A DNA stretch of 34,046 bases from Bifidobacterium breve. GTDB lineage: Bacteria; Actinomycetota; Acidimicrobiia; Acidimicrobiales; Microtrichaceae. The stretch covers positions 1-34,046 of the forward strand of contig CAMDAT010000004.1 of assembly GCA_945888825.1 (NCBI GenBank). The letters are read 5' to 3'. This document shows, one piece after another, positions 25,267-33,681 of the stretch (position 1 is its first letter; the number at the start of each line of letters is the position of its first letter). Under the pieces are notes generated by a model that did not search any database, had not been told where the DNA came from, and was given only the letters and a program-made list of their open reading frames with translations. A program made the position numbers and the translations under genes.

Positions 25267-25914
25267 ATGAAGAAATCCCCCCTAGTTGCAATGGCTATCG
25301 CTGCCCTGATGCTGAGCGCCGTTGCATGCTCATCAAACGAGTCTGCTGACACGACCACTACAACAGTGGAAACAACCACAACGGTCGATACTGCCGCCGA
25401 AGCTGCTGCGAAAGCCGCTGAAACTGTGCGGTTCGACAAAGAAGTTCAACAGGATCTGAATGCCGTGGGTTGCCATACTGGCGCAGTTGACGGCAAATTC
25501 GGCCCTCGCACGGATGCTGCAATTCTGGCTTTTCAAACTGCTGACGGCATCAAAGCTGACGGACAATACGGCCCAGCTACTGACGCAGCGCTCAAGAAGG
25601 CCGCCGCCGAGGGCAAGACTGTCTGCGTGGCATCAACCACCACCACGACTTCTGCGACCACGACCACTGCGGCAACAGGCGGAAGTGCTCCCTGTACCGC
25701 CGCAGCACTTCTGACTGCTCTGCCGGCAGAAGGTGAAACAATCGGAAGCTACGTCTGCTCCGGGGGTTACGCCGCTGGAACCTTGAGCGATGGCAGCACC
25801 AAGTTCATCCTTGAGTCCAAGAATGGCAAGTGGTACGCCTTTAGTACCGACCCATGTGGCTCAGCTAGCGCCGGCTTGCCGCCAATCATCCTTGAGGATG
25901 GTTGCCCAAGCTGA
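25267..25914 (+). CDS. Peptidoglycan-binding (PG_binding_1) lipoprotein
   Basis: About 215 residues. The signal peptide MKKSPLVAMAIAALMLSAVAC has a lipobox-like end. The protein continues with a Thr-rich linker, then a PG_binding_1 repeat (VQQDLNAVGCHTGAVDGKFG, then RTDAAILAFQTADGIKADG). A second Thr-rich linker and a C-terminal domain of about 75 residues with four Cys (for example SYVCSGG, DPCGS, DGCPS) follow; I cannot name that domain. It probably tethers the lipoprotein to the cell wall. Start choice: ATG 25267 is used; TTG 25261 has better spacing from GGAG, and ATG 25249 lacks a ribosome binding site. The gene sits exactly between the two hairpin repeats. Confidence 0.85.
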   Translation: MKKSPLVAMAIAALMLSAVACSSNESADTTTTTVETTTTVDTAAEAAAKAAETVRFDKEVQQDLNAVGCHTGAVDGKFGPRTDAAILAFQTADGIKADGQYGPATDAALKKAAAEGKTVCVASTTTTTSATTTTAATGGSAPCTAAALLTALPAEGETIGSYVCSGGYAAGTLSDGSTKFILESKNGKWYAFSTDPCGSASAGLPPIILEDGCPS

Positions 25915-25942
25915 ATTCGGCTTCACCACCAGCCGCTTTCTA

Positions 25943-25989
25943 CATTGGCGCCGGTTAGCTACGGAATCCGCAGCTAACCGGCGCCAATG
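25943..25989. repeat. 47-bp hairpin repeat, copy 2
   Basis: A perfect 17-bp inverted repeat (CATTGGCGCCGGTTAGC / GCTAACCGGCGCCAATG) with the 13-nt loop TACGGAATCCGCA. Compared with copy 1, one stem pair is changed from A-T to T-A on both arms (a compensatory change) and two loop bases differ. It lies between the convergent ends of the lipoprotein gene and the SIS isomerase gene, where it could also act as a bidirectional terminator. It has the same orientation as copy 1, 808 bp away. Confidence 0.9.
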
Positions 25990-26030
25990 CACGTTTTGGG
26001 CGGAGGCTTGGGCCTGTTGGAACCTCGGAG

Positions 26031-27059
26031 TTAGCGGAGGCGGGTTTTGATCTCGTCCAAGGCCGGCACAGGCCCGGGATCGACTCCCTCGCGGGCAGCC
26101 ATGTGCAGCGTGACGAGATCACCGAAGATCATCAGGTCAAAGAGTTGAGCCAAGCGGCCCTCGCCCTGAGCAGACACCGAGTACACCCCCGAGACAATTT
26201 CCTCGCAGATCTCGGCAACTAGGTCAAAGCGCTGCTGAACTTGGGGATGTTCAAAATCGTGTCGCAACAGCAGCATTGAAAAGACCTGGCGGGTGACGTC
26301 ACCGTGCTGAGCCCATCCGCAGATTTCATTGTGCGTGAGTTCGGGAATGCGGTTCGCAAACGAGGCCACCTTTGGGTTCTCGTTGAACTGCCCTTTCCAG
26401 CGCCAGGCTGCTACTTCTCCAACAGTGCCACCCCCATACACAATCGGCAGCGTTCGGCCGATTCGCTGAGCCAGCCTGAGTGCTGCATTGCCATCAAGGA
26501 CCAGCTCATCGCGTCGCTTGGTGACCTGAGCAATCATGGCGCCCACTTGAGCAGAGGCCCCATCGAACAAACCAAGTCGCTCCAATACCAACAGCAGTGG
26601 GACCGACAGTGCACCAACTGCAGCCCTCGAGCTCGGGATGGTCGAATCCAAAGAGACGACGGGCGCTCCCCACTCGTGCGCAATTCGCTCAAGATGGCCA
26701 CCGGCAGTCACTGCAACGAGCCGCGCACCGGCCCCAACAGCCTGATGGACAGCGTCGATCGTCTCGTGCGTAGAACCTGAGAAGGACACCGCTAGGACCA
26801 AGGTGTCAGGCCCTACAAACTCGGGGCACTCATAGTTTTTCGAAACCAGAATTGGAACTGGACAACTTGCTCCAGCAACTGCGGACGCAACGTCACCGGC
26901 TAGCCCGCTGCTACCCATCCCCAAGATGAGCACCGAGGAAATCCCTTCGGCAGGGGGCAAACCAGCAACTGAGTCCGTGCGCTCAACAGCATCGGCACAT
27001 TGCTCAGGCATCGCGTAGGCGGCCTGAAGCATTCCGAGACTGTCAACTGCTTCGATCAT
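26031..27059 (-). CDS. SIS-domain bifunctional phosphoglucose/phosphomannose isomerase family protein
   Basis: A 342-residue protein with two SIS sugar-phosphate domains. The family interconverts fructose-6-phosphate with glucose-6-phosphate or mannose-6-phosphate. Motifs are LILGMGSSGLAGDVASAV, AVSFSGSTHETIDAV (sugar-phosphate loop), DSTIPSSRAAVG, and ELTHNEICGW near the active site (usually NHNE; here THNE). ATG 27059 has AGGAAG upstream; the longer frame to 27104 has no family match. With the phosphomannomutase and Trm112-like genes upstream it forms a mannose-metabolism operon like the mycobacterial manB-Rv3256c region. Confidence 0.85.
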   Translation of the reverse strand: MIEAVDSLGMLQAAYAMPEQCADAVERTDSVAGLPPAEGISSVLILGMGSSGLAGDVASAVAGASCPVPILVSKNYECPEFVGPDTLVLAVSFSGSTHETIDAVHQAVGAGARLVAVTAGGHLERIAHEWGAPVVSLDSTIPSSRAAVGALSVPLLLVLERLGLFDGASAQVGAMIAQVTKRRDELVLDGNAALRLAQRIGRTLPIVYGGGTVGEVAAWRWKGQFNENPKVASFANRIPELTHNEICGWAQHGDVTRQVFSMLLLRHDFEHPQVQQRFDLVAEICEEIVSGVYSVSAQGEGRLAQLFDLMIFGDLVTLHMAAREGVDPGPVPALDEIKTRLR

Positions 27060-27132
27060 GAGAACTGCTTCCTGACACCTGAGCGACGCGAGCCGCAACC
27101 ACAACCTGCCGGAGCGTCACCGCTCGACATGA

Positions 27133-27381
27133 CTACTCGCTGAAGGTTGGCTGAATACCCTCTGCTTTGGCCTTTGCTGCAAGGCGGTCTGCCTCTGCCT
27201 GATCAACAGAAGAGGCCTGGTCGATCAACATGACCGGAATGCCGTCACGCACGGCGTAACTCTGATTGAGGCGGGGGTTAAAGAGCAGTTGCTCATCTGC
27301 GAAATACAACAGCGGCCCCTTGTCTTGTGGGCACGCAAGGATCTCTAGTAACCGTGGATCAAGCTGTTCAGCAGTACTCAT
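27133..27381 (-). CDS. Trm112-family small zinc-ribbon-like protein
   Basis: An 82-residue protein with the Trm112/UPF0434 pattern: LDPRLLEILACPQDKGPL, then NPRLNQSYAVRDGIPVMLID. Only one Cys of the usual CPxC...C set remains, so zinc binding is doubtful. Relatives activate methyltransferases or sit in sugar-nucleotide operons with unknown roles. ATG 27381 has a good Shine-Dalgarno (AGGAG, 5-nt spacing). It lies between the phosphomannomutase and the SIS isomerase, all on one strand. Confidence 0.85.
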   Translation of the reverse strand: MSTAEQLDPRLLEILACPQDKGPLLYFADEQLLFNPRLNQSYAVRDGIPVMLIDQASSVDQAEADRLAAKAKAEGIQPTFSE

Positions 27382-27476
27382 GGGTGCTCCTAACACGTTG
27401 CAATTCAGATCATTGGATGGAAGCTTGGCAGATGTTGGGTCAACCAGAGCGCCCTAACACAGTAGGTGCGACAGGC

Positions 27477-28847
27477 TCAGTCGGCCATTACTTGTTGCAC
27501 TTCAGCCACGCGGGCGGCGCAGGCCTCAGCATCGGCAGCCTCAAGATTCAGGCGAAGGAGCGGCTCGGTATTGGATGCCCGAAGGTTGAACCACCAGTCG
27601 CCACAATCAACAGTCAGGCCATCCATTCGGTCCTGCTCGGCCGATTCGTAGTGCTTCGCAACCTTTTCAATGACCTGATCAGTGTCGGACACCTTGGTGT
27701 TGATCTCGCCTGAGTCCCCATACCGTTCGAATGGCGCTCGCAGTTGCGACAAGGTCTGACCGGACACAGATAGTTGTTCTAAGACAACCATGGCAGCGAT
27801 GATTCCCGAGTCCGCCCGGAAGTTATCTCTGAAGTAGTAATGCGCCGAGTGCTCGCCACCAAAGATTGCTCCGGTCTCTGCCATGACCTCTTTAATAAAG
27901 GAATGGCCGACTCGAGTGCGGATGGGCGTTCCGCCGTGTTCAACAACAACCTCGGGCACAGTCTTTGAGCAGATCAAATTGTGAATCACGGTTTCACCTG
28001 GGTTGCGATCCAAAATACCAGCGGCGATGATCGCCGTTGTCGTTGATCCCGACAGGCCCTCACCTTTTTCGTCCACTAGGAACACTCGGTCTGCATCACC
28101 ATCGAAGGCCAAGCCAATATCAGCTCCGACCTCGAGCACCCGAGCGCGCAAGTCGGCTTGGTTCTCGGGCTGGATCGGATCGGCCGGGTGATTTGGGAAG
28201 GTTCCGTCAAGTTCGCCGTACATGATCTCAACATTGAACGGAAGCGGCTCAAAAACTGCCGGCACGATGAGTCCACCCATGCCGTTTGCAGTATCTGCGA
28301 CGATCTTGAGCGGGGCCAGCACGCTGGTATCTACGAAGGAACGAACATGATCTGCAAAAGCGGCAAGTAGGTCCTGCTGGGTAATGGAACCAGTCGCAGC
28401 GCTCGCTGCGCTCGGAGCGTTCAGTTCCTGCTCTGCAACGGAGCGGATTTGGCTGAGGCCGGAGTCCTCACCAACTGGTCGGGCACCCGACCTGCAGAAC
28501 TTGATGCCGTTGTACTGAGCGGGATTATGCGAGGCCGTAAACATCGCTCCCGGGGCATTGAGGCTGCCAGCGGCAAAGTACAACAAGTCAGTCGAGCCCA
28601 AACCTAGGTCGACAACATCAAGACCTTGACTCTGCACGCCGCGAGCAAACTCAGCCACGAGTTCAACCCCCGAAGGCCTCATGTCTCGGGCAACGAGAAC
28701 CTTGGTGGGCCTGTCCTCGGGGGAAGAGTCTCCCAGCACAAACTTGGCAAAACCCACGCCGATTGCATATGCAATCTTGGAGTCGAATTGTTCGGGAACA
28801 AGTCCGCGAACGTCATAGGCCTTAAAGATATTTCCGAGGGTGTTCAC
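27477..28847 (-). CDS. manB: Phosphomannomutase/phosphoglucomutase
   Basis: An alpha-D-phosphohexomutase of 456 residues that interconverts the 6- and 1-phosphates of mannose (and often glucose), feeding GDP-mannose. The catalytic phosphoserine is in FTASHNPAQYNG (about S106), the metal loop is FDGDADRVF, the sugar loop is GGEHSAHYYFRDN, and a C-terminal phosphate-binding segment RASNTEPLLRLN is present. It starts at GTG 28847 with no Shine-Dalgarno. A TAGGCT hexamer 8 nt upstream suggests a leaderless start, and a tandem repeat array lies just beyond it. Confidence 0.93.
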   Translation of the reverse strand: MNTLGNIFKAYDVRGLVPEQFDSKIAYAIGVGFAKFVLGDSSPEDRPTKVLVARDMRPSGVELVAEFARGVQSQGLDVVDLGLGSTDLLYFAAGSLNAPGAMFTASHNPAQYNGIKFCRSGARPVGEDSGLSQIRSVAEQELNAPSAASAATGSITQQDLLAAFADHVRSFVDTSVLAPLKIVADTANGMGGLIVPAVFEPLPFNVEIMYGELDGTFPNHPADPIQPENQADLRARVLEVGADIGLAFDGDADRVFLVDEKGEGLSGSTTTAIIAAGILDRNPGETVIHNLICSKTVPEVVVEHGGTPIRTRVGHSFIKEVMAETGAIFGGEHSAHYYFRDNFRADSGIIAAMVVLEQLSVSGQTLSQLRAPFERYGDSGEINTKVSDTDQVIEKVAKHYESAEQDRMDGLTVDCGDWWFNLRASNTEPLLRLNLEAADAEACAARVAEVQQVMAD

Positions 28848-28857
28848 GAGGTATCAG

Positions 28858-28955
28858 CCTAGTTGTCAGAACAACTGACACTTGACCAACTCGCACTTGA
28901 ACAACCGCCACGAAAACAACTCCCCCGCTGCAGCAAAGTTGTCTGAACAGCTAGG
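28858..28955. repeat. Imperfect 19-bp inverted repeats bounding the manB upstream region
   Basis: The arm at 28858-28876 and the reverse complement of 28937-28955 agree at 14 of 19 positions; they begin with CCTAG and end with CAACT. The right arm overlaps the GT2 stop codon and the left arm overlaps the manB -10 candidate. The left arm is itself a dyad (AGTTGT-CAGA-ACAACT). Confidence 0.4.
28871..28930. repeat. 15-bp tandem repeats upstream of manB
   Basis: Four consecutive units of exactly 15 bp: ACAACTGACACTTGA, CCAACTCGCACTTGA, ACAACCGCCACGAAA and ACAACTCCCCCGCTG. The first two are very alike and the last two keep only the ACAAC start. The array fills the gap between the GT2 gene and manB and may be a multi-site operator. 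Confidence 0.6.
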
Positions 28956-30138
28956 CCTGAGACCCTGCTTGCGGGAATTCTGCTGGGTCAACCTCGTACT
29001 GGCCTAGACGACCCCAACGGCGAATTCGAAACAGGTCGCGAATCAGACGAAAGGCATCTCGCGCCACGTTCACTGTGGAACGCTCCGAATTCTGCACTTC
29101 AACCGGGACCTCATGCAGAGTTAGTCGGTATCGCTCCACAAGCGCAAAGACCTCGACATCGAAAGCAAAACCATCGATCTTGGTATGAGAGAAAATCAGG
29201 CGGCCCACATCGGCACGCATGGCCTTCAGGCCGCATTGGGTGTCTCGGTAGCGGCCAAGCAGGACGAGTCCGGTCAACACATTGATAATGCGGCCGCCCA
29301 CCTCTCGCAGACGGCCAGCTCTGACCACAGTCTGCGTTTCAACGTGCTGCCTACTGCCAACCACTACGTCCCAGCCTTGCTCTACGCCGTCGAGGAGCAG
29401 CAGAAGCTGATCGGGAGCGTAGGAGAGGTCTGCATCAGTGAACGCAACGACGCGGCCAGTTGCGGCCAGCATCCCAGCGCGAACAGCGGAGCCCTTGCCA
29501 GCGTTGACCTCTTGCTTGAGAACTAGGTCCGCTCCTGCGCGCTCTGCCTCGGCTGCGGTGGCGTCAGATGACCCATCGTCTACGACCACGATCTGCAGAC
29601 CACCGTCACTCTGTATCGAGGACAGCGCCGACCGGATTCTCTGCACCGAGTCAGCTATCCGGTCAGCCTCTCCGTAAGCGGGAACGACTACAGAGAGCCG
29701 CACCTCGCCCTGTGCTGCACTCCGTGGGTTCGGCGCCTGCTGATCCTGGCGGACTGTGACAAACATTGCCTCTCGATACATGGCGAGGCGAAAGAGAAAG
29801 GCAACCAACAGGGCGGGCAGTTTGATCACTAAGAGCGCACCCCACCATTCGGGGTGCAAAAGTTCGTAGAGCAGCGACAGCACGAACACATCGGCGAGTA
29901 GTGAACCCGCTGATGCCCTTACATACTGCGCCGGCCGGTTGTACCAGCGCCTCGCGGGGTCATCGGGAAAGGACACCAGACCATGCAGCACCCAGGAGAC
30001 AGCTGTAGCGAGGGCCACTGCGAGGGAGTCTGCAATCCAGATCGGCAGGCCGACCTGCTCGCGCAGAACGAGCAGCGCCATGACATCAACAGCAGTTGCG
30101 ATCAACCCCACAAGGGCAAAGCGACGAAGCAGATCCAT
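28951..30138 (-). CDS. GtrA-like membrane domain fused to GT2 (DPM1-like) glycosyltransferase
   Basis: A 395-residue protein. Residues 1 to about 130 form a GtrA-type domain with four membrane segments (FALVGLIATAVDVMALLVL, then ALATAVSWVLHGLVSF). From about 145 a GT2 domain follows (RLSVVVPAYGEADRIADSV, VVVDDGSSDATAAEAERAG, the DxD-type FTDADLSYAPDQ, then RYRDTQCGLKAMR). The GT2 part resembles dolichol/polyprenol-phosphate mannose or glucose synthases, and GtrA proteins are thought to move lipid-linked sugars. One chain may therefore both make and flip a polyprenyl-phosphate sugar (inference). The adjacent mannose genes fit mannose as the donor. It is 51 bp downstream of the large membrane protein gene. 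Confidence 0.88.
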   Translation of the reverse strand: MDLLRRFALVGLIATAVDVMALLVLREQVGLPIWIADSLAVALATAVSWVLHGLVSFPDDPARRWYNRPAQYVRASAGSLLADVFVLSLLYELLHPEWWGALLVIKLPALLVAFLFRLAMYREAMFVTVRQDQQAPNPRSAAQGEVRLSVVVPAYGEADRIADSVQRIRSALSSIQSDGGLQIVVVDDGSSDATAAEAERAGADLVLKQEVNAGKGSAVRAGMLAATGRVVAFTDADLSYAPDQLLLLLDGVEQGWDVVVGSRQHVETQTVVRAGRLREVGGRIINVLTGLVLLGRYRDTQCGLKAMRADVGRLIFSHTKIDGFAFDVEVFALVERYRLTLHEVPVEVQNSERSTVNVARDAFRLIRDLFRIRRWGRLGQYEVDPAEFPQAGSQA

Positions 30139-30189
30139 CTTGGCTCGCCTTAGGTCGGTGACACTGATGTCGCGTGGGTCATATGAGGG

Positions 30190-33100
30190 TCATGGCTCCG
30201 CTGAGAGTTCGTCAGATTCAACACTTGGCTCACCCTCGTCTCGAAGCCTTCGGCCATGATCGAGTACTGCAAGTCCACCAAGGCCTACCAAACCAATAAT
30301 GGTTGCCAGCCATCCGAGAATGTCGTACTTGCTGTACCCGTAACCCATGGATACGTGCTTCTCAGTAGGTACCACGACCATGAAATTCGGGCTGACTCGG
30401 TACGGGCCTTCTGCACCACTTGCATGCCAATTCGGGAAGTACGAAATCTTGACGAGCACTGGCACGCCAACTTTGTCTACGTCGAACTCGATCGAATCCT
30501 GAGTCGTGACAATGTTGCTGACTTTGCTGGGAGGATTGGGCTGTATCTCAGAAGAGGCATCCGCTGCAGTCGCCCGCGGCCAGTCATCGGGACCCGAAGT
30601 TGCCAGAAGCACGTCCCACTTTGTTGGATCGTTGAACCAAGTCACAGCAGGCCCTGCGGCTTTCGATCCCGGCAGGCTTGCCTCTAGCTGTGCCTCCGTT
30701 GGCGGTAGCCGCTCTTTGGAGTACACCCAGCCGTCGATGTGATCATCTGCATCGGTCACCACAACAGGGTCATTCTCGAGCGGTACCACAAGCTCTGAAT
30801 CGGCCACTTCGAAGACTGCCCAGTTGGTCGTTTGTGGAGTGCCGGCTGTGTCCGAATACGTGAAGGTCTCGTTTGCTACTTGAGTCAGCCGAGGTTCAGT
30901 CTTTGCCGCCTCGATAGCTGATGCAGTTGTGGCCATGTAGTACTTGATTCCGAGTAACTGCAGGTGCGAAACACCATCTTGAATGTTGAAGCTGTTATAG
31001 GGCAGTTCTCGTTGCGCCCGCGAGGGTGCAGTAGAGAGTTCCGATTGGGTCAGGAAATGGAACGGGGTGGTCGAGGATGCCTCGAAGTACAGCCCCTCCA
31101 TCGACCCCACGCAGCCATCGGTGAAGTACGGCAAGAGCATGAGCGCCATGGTGGTTCCGTGGCGATTCAGTCCGCTGTCGTATTCCCAAAATGCCCTGCC
31201 GCAGCCATTCTCAGCGGAGACAGCCTTCATCATGTCCATGATTCCGATGAACTCGGGGTAAGCATCTTTGCCTTCAAGTCCCGCGTAGTTCCATCTTGCC
31301 CAATCATTGACGATTGCAGTTTGAAAATTAATTCCTGCCCAGCGGTAGACCGTGGCGGTAGGACGATCGGGGTCGGCTACGAGCGCACCACCTGGCAGAA
31401 CCCGGAAGGCTCCGAGTAGGCCGAAGATGAAGATCAGAAGTACCACAGAGGTGCCAATCACAGCAACCATGACTGGCTCTTCACGACGATGCGTCATGTC
31501 TTGAACAGCGAGCGAAATCGACCGGATGATCAGTGCTAGCGCAAGGCCTGCAAGTAAGTAGAAGGCCAAATAGTAAAATGGCAGCAGCCTTGCATTCCAG
31601 AGCCTGTACTGAGGGAAGTACCGGAACGTCCATGCAAGAACGAGGATCGTCAGGCCCAAAAACCATCCGAAGCGAACCCGCTGAATCAGCGCTAACAACA
31701 GTCCAAGACCAGCTAAGGCGAATACCAGATTCCGGTACGGCATGCCCCCCGAATCAAGCTCCGGCACGGCCAAGAGGTAATCGGAGTACTTGGTGTACTT
31801 CTCCCAGCCCATGTCATTCATGTAGGTGCTGTTGCCCAAGAAGGGCAGGGACCAGAACCCCGTCAACAGACCGCCCACAGGTCCGACTAAGAGAATCCAC
31901 TTGCCTAGTCGGGTGTCAATCCCAGCGAAGACAGCAAGAACCAGAGCAAGCAGAACAAGTACAAGGGCCCACCAGCTAGACCAGCGAATGACCATCAACC
32001 CTGCCAGGACAACTGCGATTCCGGCAGGGATCCAGGCTCGGCGCTGCTTCAACCATGGAAGCACTCGCGGCTCAAAGCCAGTGAAGAGGGCAAGTGCAGC
32101 AAAGGTGGCTAGTCCAGGAAACCACCATTGCGAGGGGAACCAAACTGAGGCTCCGGGCAACTTGCGGAGTTGATTCAGACCTACAAGGTTGGCATCTGAG
32201 ATGAGCGTGAACAGCGTGAGTCCGACGAGCACTCCTGCTACCCAGCGACCCACCCGGTTGGCATCCCACCATGGCGTGCGGTCTTCTCGACGTAGGAACA
32301 ACAGGATAAGAATCGTTGCGATCCCCGCGAAAATGGCAGGGATCAAGTGACACAGAATCGTCAGAGCCAACAAGGTGGCCCCGAGCGCACGGTCGCGGCC
32401 CGTTCGAACGCCCTTGAAGATCACTGCCAGATAGAGCACTGCAAGGGTCAGCGACACCGAGAACGCAAATTCCCCGGCCAGAGTCGACGCACCGTTTCCG
32501 CCAAGGATGGTGAATCCCTTGTCGTAGATAAACCCAAGCGTTGCCATCGCCACGAGTGGCGGTCCCGGGAAGGGAACTCGAGCCGCTTTAGCCAAGCAAT
32601 ACGCAGCGATGGGAAGCGTGACCATGCCAGAAATCGTGACCAACTTGAACGCAATGTTGTACGGAATCGGCACGAGCAGAACTGCAATGAATACGGTTGC
32701 GATCCACATGGCAGTTCGCATCCATGCATCGGGTAGACGCGGCTTCAGCTTCCATACGCCGAAAGCCAGAAGCGCTAGCAGGATTGGACTCAGCCAGATC
32801 GGCGGCCCATAGGAGAGCCAGAGCACGAACAGCGAGGGCACCACCATATAAAAGACGTAGGCGGGAAACCCTGCATACCAGTCCTGGGTCCAGCCCGATA
32901 CCCGGAACTGAGGCAAAAGGTGATCAGAAAGAAACCGAGGCCCCCAGACGTGGGCACCCATATCGCCGCCGGTGGCAGTGGTGTTTTGAAAGATCAACAG
33001 CGGATCCAGCGAGATGAACACGATCGCGCAACAGGTTGCGACAATCCCCCAGGACACCCATTTAGCTAGGTTCGCACCCGAGTTCTCTGGGTCATCAATA

Positions 33101-33246
33101 TCAACGGAGGGTCTCGCCTCTCCTGCTGAATCAGTTTCGATCATGACATCCGAGAACACTTCTTCTGAGGGGTTGTCCGTCATTTCGGAGTCAGCATTAG
33201 CTTCTACACCGACCGGTTCTGACCCGGCTTCGGGCATCTCATCCAT
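30190..33246 (-). CDS. Large polytopic membrane protein, GT-C/PTPS-related or YfhO-like
   Basis: A 1018-residue protein. About 65 acidic, disordered residues are followed by many membrane segments to about residue 600. The first extracytoplasmic loop reads GGDMGAHVWGPRF, an Asp-containing loop of the kind seen in GT-C glycosyltransferases. After a long soluble part of about 300 residues there is a last membrane helix (DILGWLATIIGLVGLGGLAV) and a charged tail. This layout suggests a lipid-sugar-dependent transferase acting outside the membrane; the downstream GtrA-GT2 protein could supply the donor. I associate it with the '6-pyruvoyl-tetrahydropterin synthase related' membrane family from memory. 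ATG 33246 has AGGA at 6-nt spacing. Confidence 0.75.
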   Translation of the reverse strand: MDEMPEAGSEPVGVEANADSEMTDNPSEEVFSDVMIETDSAGEARPSVDIDDPENSGANLAKWVSWGIVATCCAIVFISLDPLLIFQNTTATGGDMGAHVWGPRFLSDHLLPQFRVSGWTQDWYAGFPAYVFYMVVPSLFVLWLSYGPPIWLSPILLALLAFGVWKLKPRLPDAWMRTAMWIATVFIAVLLVPIPYNIAFKLVTISGMVTLPIAAYCLAKAARVPFPGPPLVAMATLGFIYDKGFTILGGNGASTLAGEFAFSVSLTLAVLYLAVIFKGVRTGRDRALGATLLALTILCHLIPAIFAGIATILILLFLRREDRTPWWDANRVGRWVAGVLVGLTLFTLISDANLVGLNQLRKLPGASVWFPSQWWFPGLATFAALALFTGFEPRVLPWLKQRRAWIPAGIAVVLAGLMVIRWSSWWALVLVLLALVLAVFAGIDTRLGKWILLVGPVGGLLTGFWSLPFLGNSTYMNDMGWEKYTKYSDYLLAVPELDSGGMPYRNLVFALAGLGLLLALIQRVRFGWFLGLTILVLAWTFRYFPQYRLWNARLLPFYYLAFYLLAGLALALIIRSISLAVQDMTHRREEPVMVAVIGTSVVLLIFIFGLLGAFRVLPGGALVADPDRPTATVYRWAGINFQTAIVNDWARWNYAGLEGKDAYPEFIGIMDMMKAVSAENGCGRAFWEYDSGLNRHGTTMALMLLPYFTDGCVGSMEGLYFEASSTTPFHFLTQSELSTAPSRAQRELPYNSFNIQDGVSHLQLLGIKYYMATTASAIEAAKTEPRLTQVANETFTYSDTAGTPQTTNWAVFEVADSELVVPLENDPVVVTDADDHIDGWVYSKERLPPTEAQLEASLPGSKAAGPAVTWFNDPTKWDVLLATSGPDDWPRATAADASSEIQPNPPSKVSNIVTTQDSIEFDVDKVGVPVLVKISYFPNWHASGAEGPYRVSPNFMVVVPTEKHVSMGYGYSKYDILGWLATIIGLVGLGGLAVLDHGRRLRDEGEPSVESDELSAEP

Positions 33247-33348
33247 AACTCATCCTGACACGAACTGAGTACCGGGCTGTGACAGCCGGCACGAGTTTCC
33301 TACAGACTTCTCAGAACCTGCCGCTACAGCGAGCAGGCCAAGATACAT

Positions 33349-33543
33349 TTAGGCGGACAGGGTACGCCGATAGCGGGTCGGTACCTCGCTGATGTCGTGC
33401 AGGAGCCCATCAAGTTCCACTGCTTCACCATCTCGGCGCCAGCTTCGGACGTCACAGATCGAGCAAGACTTCATGAAGAGCTTGGCTCCATCAATGGTCA
33501 AGGCGATTTCAACTTGTTCGTGATTGCATTCGGTAATGCTCAT
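33349..33543 (-). CDS. Small conserved-looking protein with Cys/His motif, function unknown
   Basis: A 64-residue protein. ECNHEQ near the start and MKSCSICDVRSW in the middle give three Cys and one His in a zinc-ribbon-like spacing (C-H, then CxxC). The rest is polar, ending RYRRTLSA. The ATG has GGAG at 8-nt spacing, which supports a real gene. I do not recognise the family. It lies upstream of the large membrane protein on the same strand, 102 bp away. Confidence 0.65.
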   Translation of the reverse strand: MSITECNHEQVEIALTIDGAKLFMKSCSICDVRSWRRDGEAVELDGLLHDISEVPTRYRRTLSA

Positions 33544-33681
33544 TCGGGTGCTCCCAGCAGTTACATCGAGTCAGTCACCTAGGTTCTTTCTCAGTAGGCC
33601 TAGGAACCCATCCGGACATCTCGTTACGGACTCTTCACCATTCGGCAGCTGCAACTCGTTGTTGAGTAGTTCCGGAACATT

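Noticed and set aside
25135-25989. Hairpin repeats as integron attC sites
   Set aside because: The arms are perfectly paired, without the extrahelical bases and conserved GTTRRRY/RYYYAAC boxes of attC, and there is no integrase in the window.
26304-26780. 158-residue plus-strand open frame
   Set aside because: It is antisense to the SIS isomerase gene, has no recognisable domain, and the opposite strand encodes clear family motifs.
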